Under the pieces are notes generated by a model, which saw only the letters and a program-made list of their open reading frames with translations, did no database searches and was not told where the DNA came from. DNA of 64,000 bases, from assembly GCA_021733925.1 (NCBI GenBank), contig JAIPJY010000032.1, positions 1-64,000 on the forward strand. Direction: 5' to 3'. Source of the stretch: Prosthecobacter sp. GTDB lineage: Bacteria; Verrucomicrobiota; Verrucomicrobiia; Verrucomicrobiales; Verrucomicrobiaceae. A program made the translations under genes and the position numbers. Shown here in pieces: positions 62,721 through 64,000 of the stretch (its first letter is position 1; each line of letters starts with the position of its first letter).

Positions 62721-63506
62721 CTAGATCTGCGAATACGGCGTCGGCACCAGCACGATGTTCGTGATGCGTGACACGATCTCCTTGTCCGTGAATCCAGGCG
62801 TCGTCTTGAGCTTCGTCCATTCAGGATCGACGCGGAAAGTATTCCACGCCTGATCTTTCGCAGCAGCATCACTGAAGCTCAGCATGTAGGTCAGGTTTGG
62901 CATGAGCGGCCCGACGATGGTCTCGCCAAAGAAGACCGCATTGAGTCCACTGCGCTGGAAGATTTCCAGTTCGCCGATGTTGAACATCTCGATCTTCTTC
63001 TTCCCCGTTTTCTCGCTCGGGCTCTCATAGATGCGCAGCTGGTACACCTGGCTGCCCTTGGCCGGTACCGCCATCGCAGGCATGCCAGCGATGCCCTTCG
63101 TCAGCCAGCTTTCCACACGCTCGTACACCGCATCTGCCGCCGGGGCGTCGAGGTACGCCGCGCCCTGCTGCTGCAAGGCGGTGTCTGAAAGCAGTTCTGT
63201 ACTCTTGGCGAACTGATCCAGCGAGCTGTACCGCAGTACCACATACACCACGGCCTTCGTTTCCGGCTTCTCCGGCACAAACACGCCCACGTTGCTCACA
63301 CCGAGACGGTTCAGCGCCGGAATCGCCGCATCCTTCAGGTAGGCATCCAGCAGGCCCTGCTTCTCGGGGCTCTTGAGCGTGTACTTCCGGATTTCAAAAT
63401 ACTCCCGCGCAGCGCCGCTTGGCGCATCGGCAGCATGCAGGTTTTGGATGACACCGACGAGCCCGCTGGCGGCCACGGTGGATTTGAGGAAGGTGCTTCG
63501 TGTCAT
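62721..63506 (-). CDS. NIPSNAP family exported protein
   Basis: Protein of 261 residues with a Tat- or Sec-type signal (MTRSTFLKSTVAASGLVGV). Two ferredoxin-like NIPSNAP domains follow: one beginning YFEIRKYTLKSPEKQ and a second at VYQLRIYESPSEKTGKKKIEMF (landmarks) with EWTKLKTTPGFTDKE near the end. NIPSNAP proteins are common in Verrucomicrobia and Planctomycetes; function is unknown. The ATG at 63506 is chosen over a longer frame to 63875 without signal. Confidence 0.88.
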   Translation of the reverse strand: MTRSTFLKSTVAASGLVGVIQNLHAADAPSGAAREYFEIRKYTLKSPEKQGLLDAYLKDAAIPALNRLGVSNVGVFVPEKPETKAVVYVVLRYSSLDQFAKSTELLSDTALQQQGAAYLDAPAADAVYERVESWLTKGIAGMPAMAVPAKGSQVYQLRIYESPSEKTGKKKIEMFNIGELEIFQRSGLNAVFFGETIVGPLMPNLTYMLSFSDAAAKDQAWNTFRVDPEWTKLKTTPGFTDKEIVSRITNIVLVPTPYSQI

Positions 63507-63669
63507 GAAAAGTAGGGAGTGATTGGAACGGTGATGCTGACGACTCCAGCGTGAATCGTCAACGCCATTTCGCCGAAACAAGGCCTGAGGAACTCCGCTG
63601 ACAGCGCGAATCGATGAGAGAGAAACAGCACGCGTGCGTTTCCAAGGGCGATCCAGCCCATTCATCAAC

Positions 63670-64000
63670 ATGACACGCGCCTTCCATCGATTCGCCCTTT
63701 GTGCCCTCGCCCTCGTCTCACTTCCCCTGGCCGCAGGTGCTGCAGACGCAGCCAAGACCTTGAACGTCCTCTTCATCGGCAACAGCTTCACCGCCCGGCA
63801 CAATCTCTCCACCGTGGTCAAGGCCATGGCGGAGGCTGGCAATCCGGGGCTCACATTCAACCGCACCGATGTCATCTACGGCGGTCGCACCTTGAAGGAT
63901 CACTGGCGGCTGGGCACACAGAACATCGTCAAGCAGTCAACCCTCACCGAGGCAGAGGAGAAGGCCACCATCGCCGCGCTTGAGAAAGACGCCGCGGACC
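63670..64000 (+). CDS. SGNH/DUF4886-like hydrolase, N-terminal part (cut by window end)
   Basis: The frame from the ATG at 63670 stays open to the window end (110 codons visible). It has a signal peptide (MTRAFHRFALCALALVSLPLA) followed by LNVLFIGNSFTARHNL, the GNSFT block I of SGNH hydrolases with the catalytic Ser. GGRTLKDHW would be block II. Probably a secreted carbohydrate esterase. The remaining blocks, including the DxxH triad end, lie beyond the window. Confidence 0.75.
   Translation, partial: MTRAFHRFALCALALVSLPLAAGAADAAKTLNVLFIGNSFTARHNLSTVVKAMAEAGNPGLTFNRTDVIYGGRTLKDHWRLGTQNIVKQSTLTEAEEKATIAALEKDAAD

Overview
The window looks like chromosomal DNA of a Verrucomicrobiota bacterium, probably close to Prosthecobacter/Verrucomicrobium. 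The signs are a double-length UvrA of the kind known in the PVC group, a Planctomycetes/Verrucomicrobia-type cytochrome gene pair (PSCyt1/DUF1592 plus DUF1552), a NIPSNAP protein, SMP-30 and GHL10 enzymes, many lipoproteins with weak Shine-Dalgarno sites, and several families of palindromic intergenic repeats. The assignment is inferred from gene content only. I found no tRNA, rRNA or CRISPR array.

Layout. 1-571: repeat-rich spacer. 572-6885: envelope lipids and sugars, with an operon for the phosphorus-free betaine lipid DGTS (btaA-btaB), a DUF3592 protein and an O-antigen ligase-like protein, opposite a PAP2 phosphatase and an ArnT-like glycosyltransferase. 6944-8913: small housekeeping genes (hinT, nrdR, coaC). 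9365-15716: a probable defence island, made of a nucleotidyltransferase pair followed by a retron. 15682-20889: four tightly overlapping genes around the DUF1592/DUF1552 pair. 20920-25590: secreted sugar and serine hydrolases and a small PAS protein. 25715-30466: rpsA, a Coa1-like protein, a sensor kinase and an ECF-like sigma factor. 30485-33171: mlaD-mlaF-mlaE lipid transporter genes. 33304-43659: repeat-domain lipoprotein, rlmH, a multi-PAS kinase, two large exported proteins of unknown function, a YebC family regulator and a kinase-fold protein. 43810-49458: double-length uvrA. 49589-50452: REP-associated transposase. 50459-64000: lipoprotein paralogues, DUF255, DUF3999, DUF2339, LysR, thioredoxin, NIPSNAP and the start of an SGNH-like protein.

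The main discovery is the retron at 10371-15716. A HEAT/ARM-like helical-repeat protein overlaps a SWIM zinc-finger protein by 4 nt. A 307-bp spacer follows, then a reverse transcriptase with the retron hallmarks (NAxxH, YADD and VTG). The spacer folds as a retron non-coding RNA: long imperfect a1/a2 arms (13859-13887 and 14061-14089) enclose an msr of about 70 nt and a perfect 22-bp msd stem (13958-13979 with 14008-14029). From memory, this gene set matches retron type XIII (ARM plus WHSWIM plus RT). That type is known mainly from sequence comparison, so a precise ncRNA model here is the useful new element.

The second notable result is a mobile palindromic repeat of about 89 bp. One copy lies just downstream of uvrA (43686-43774). 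A second copy, in opposite orientation, is inserted in frame inside uvrA (47537-47625), adding about 30 residues to the linker before the second ATPase module. A REP-associated transposase flanked by mirror-image palindromes, and an inverted ATTCGTCATT-type repeat that supplies the start of one gene and the stop of its neighbour, show the same theme of repeats reaching into genes.
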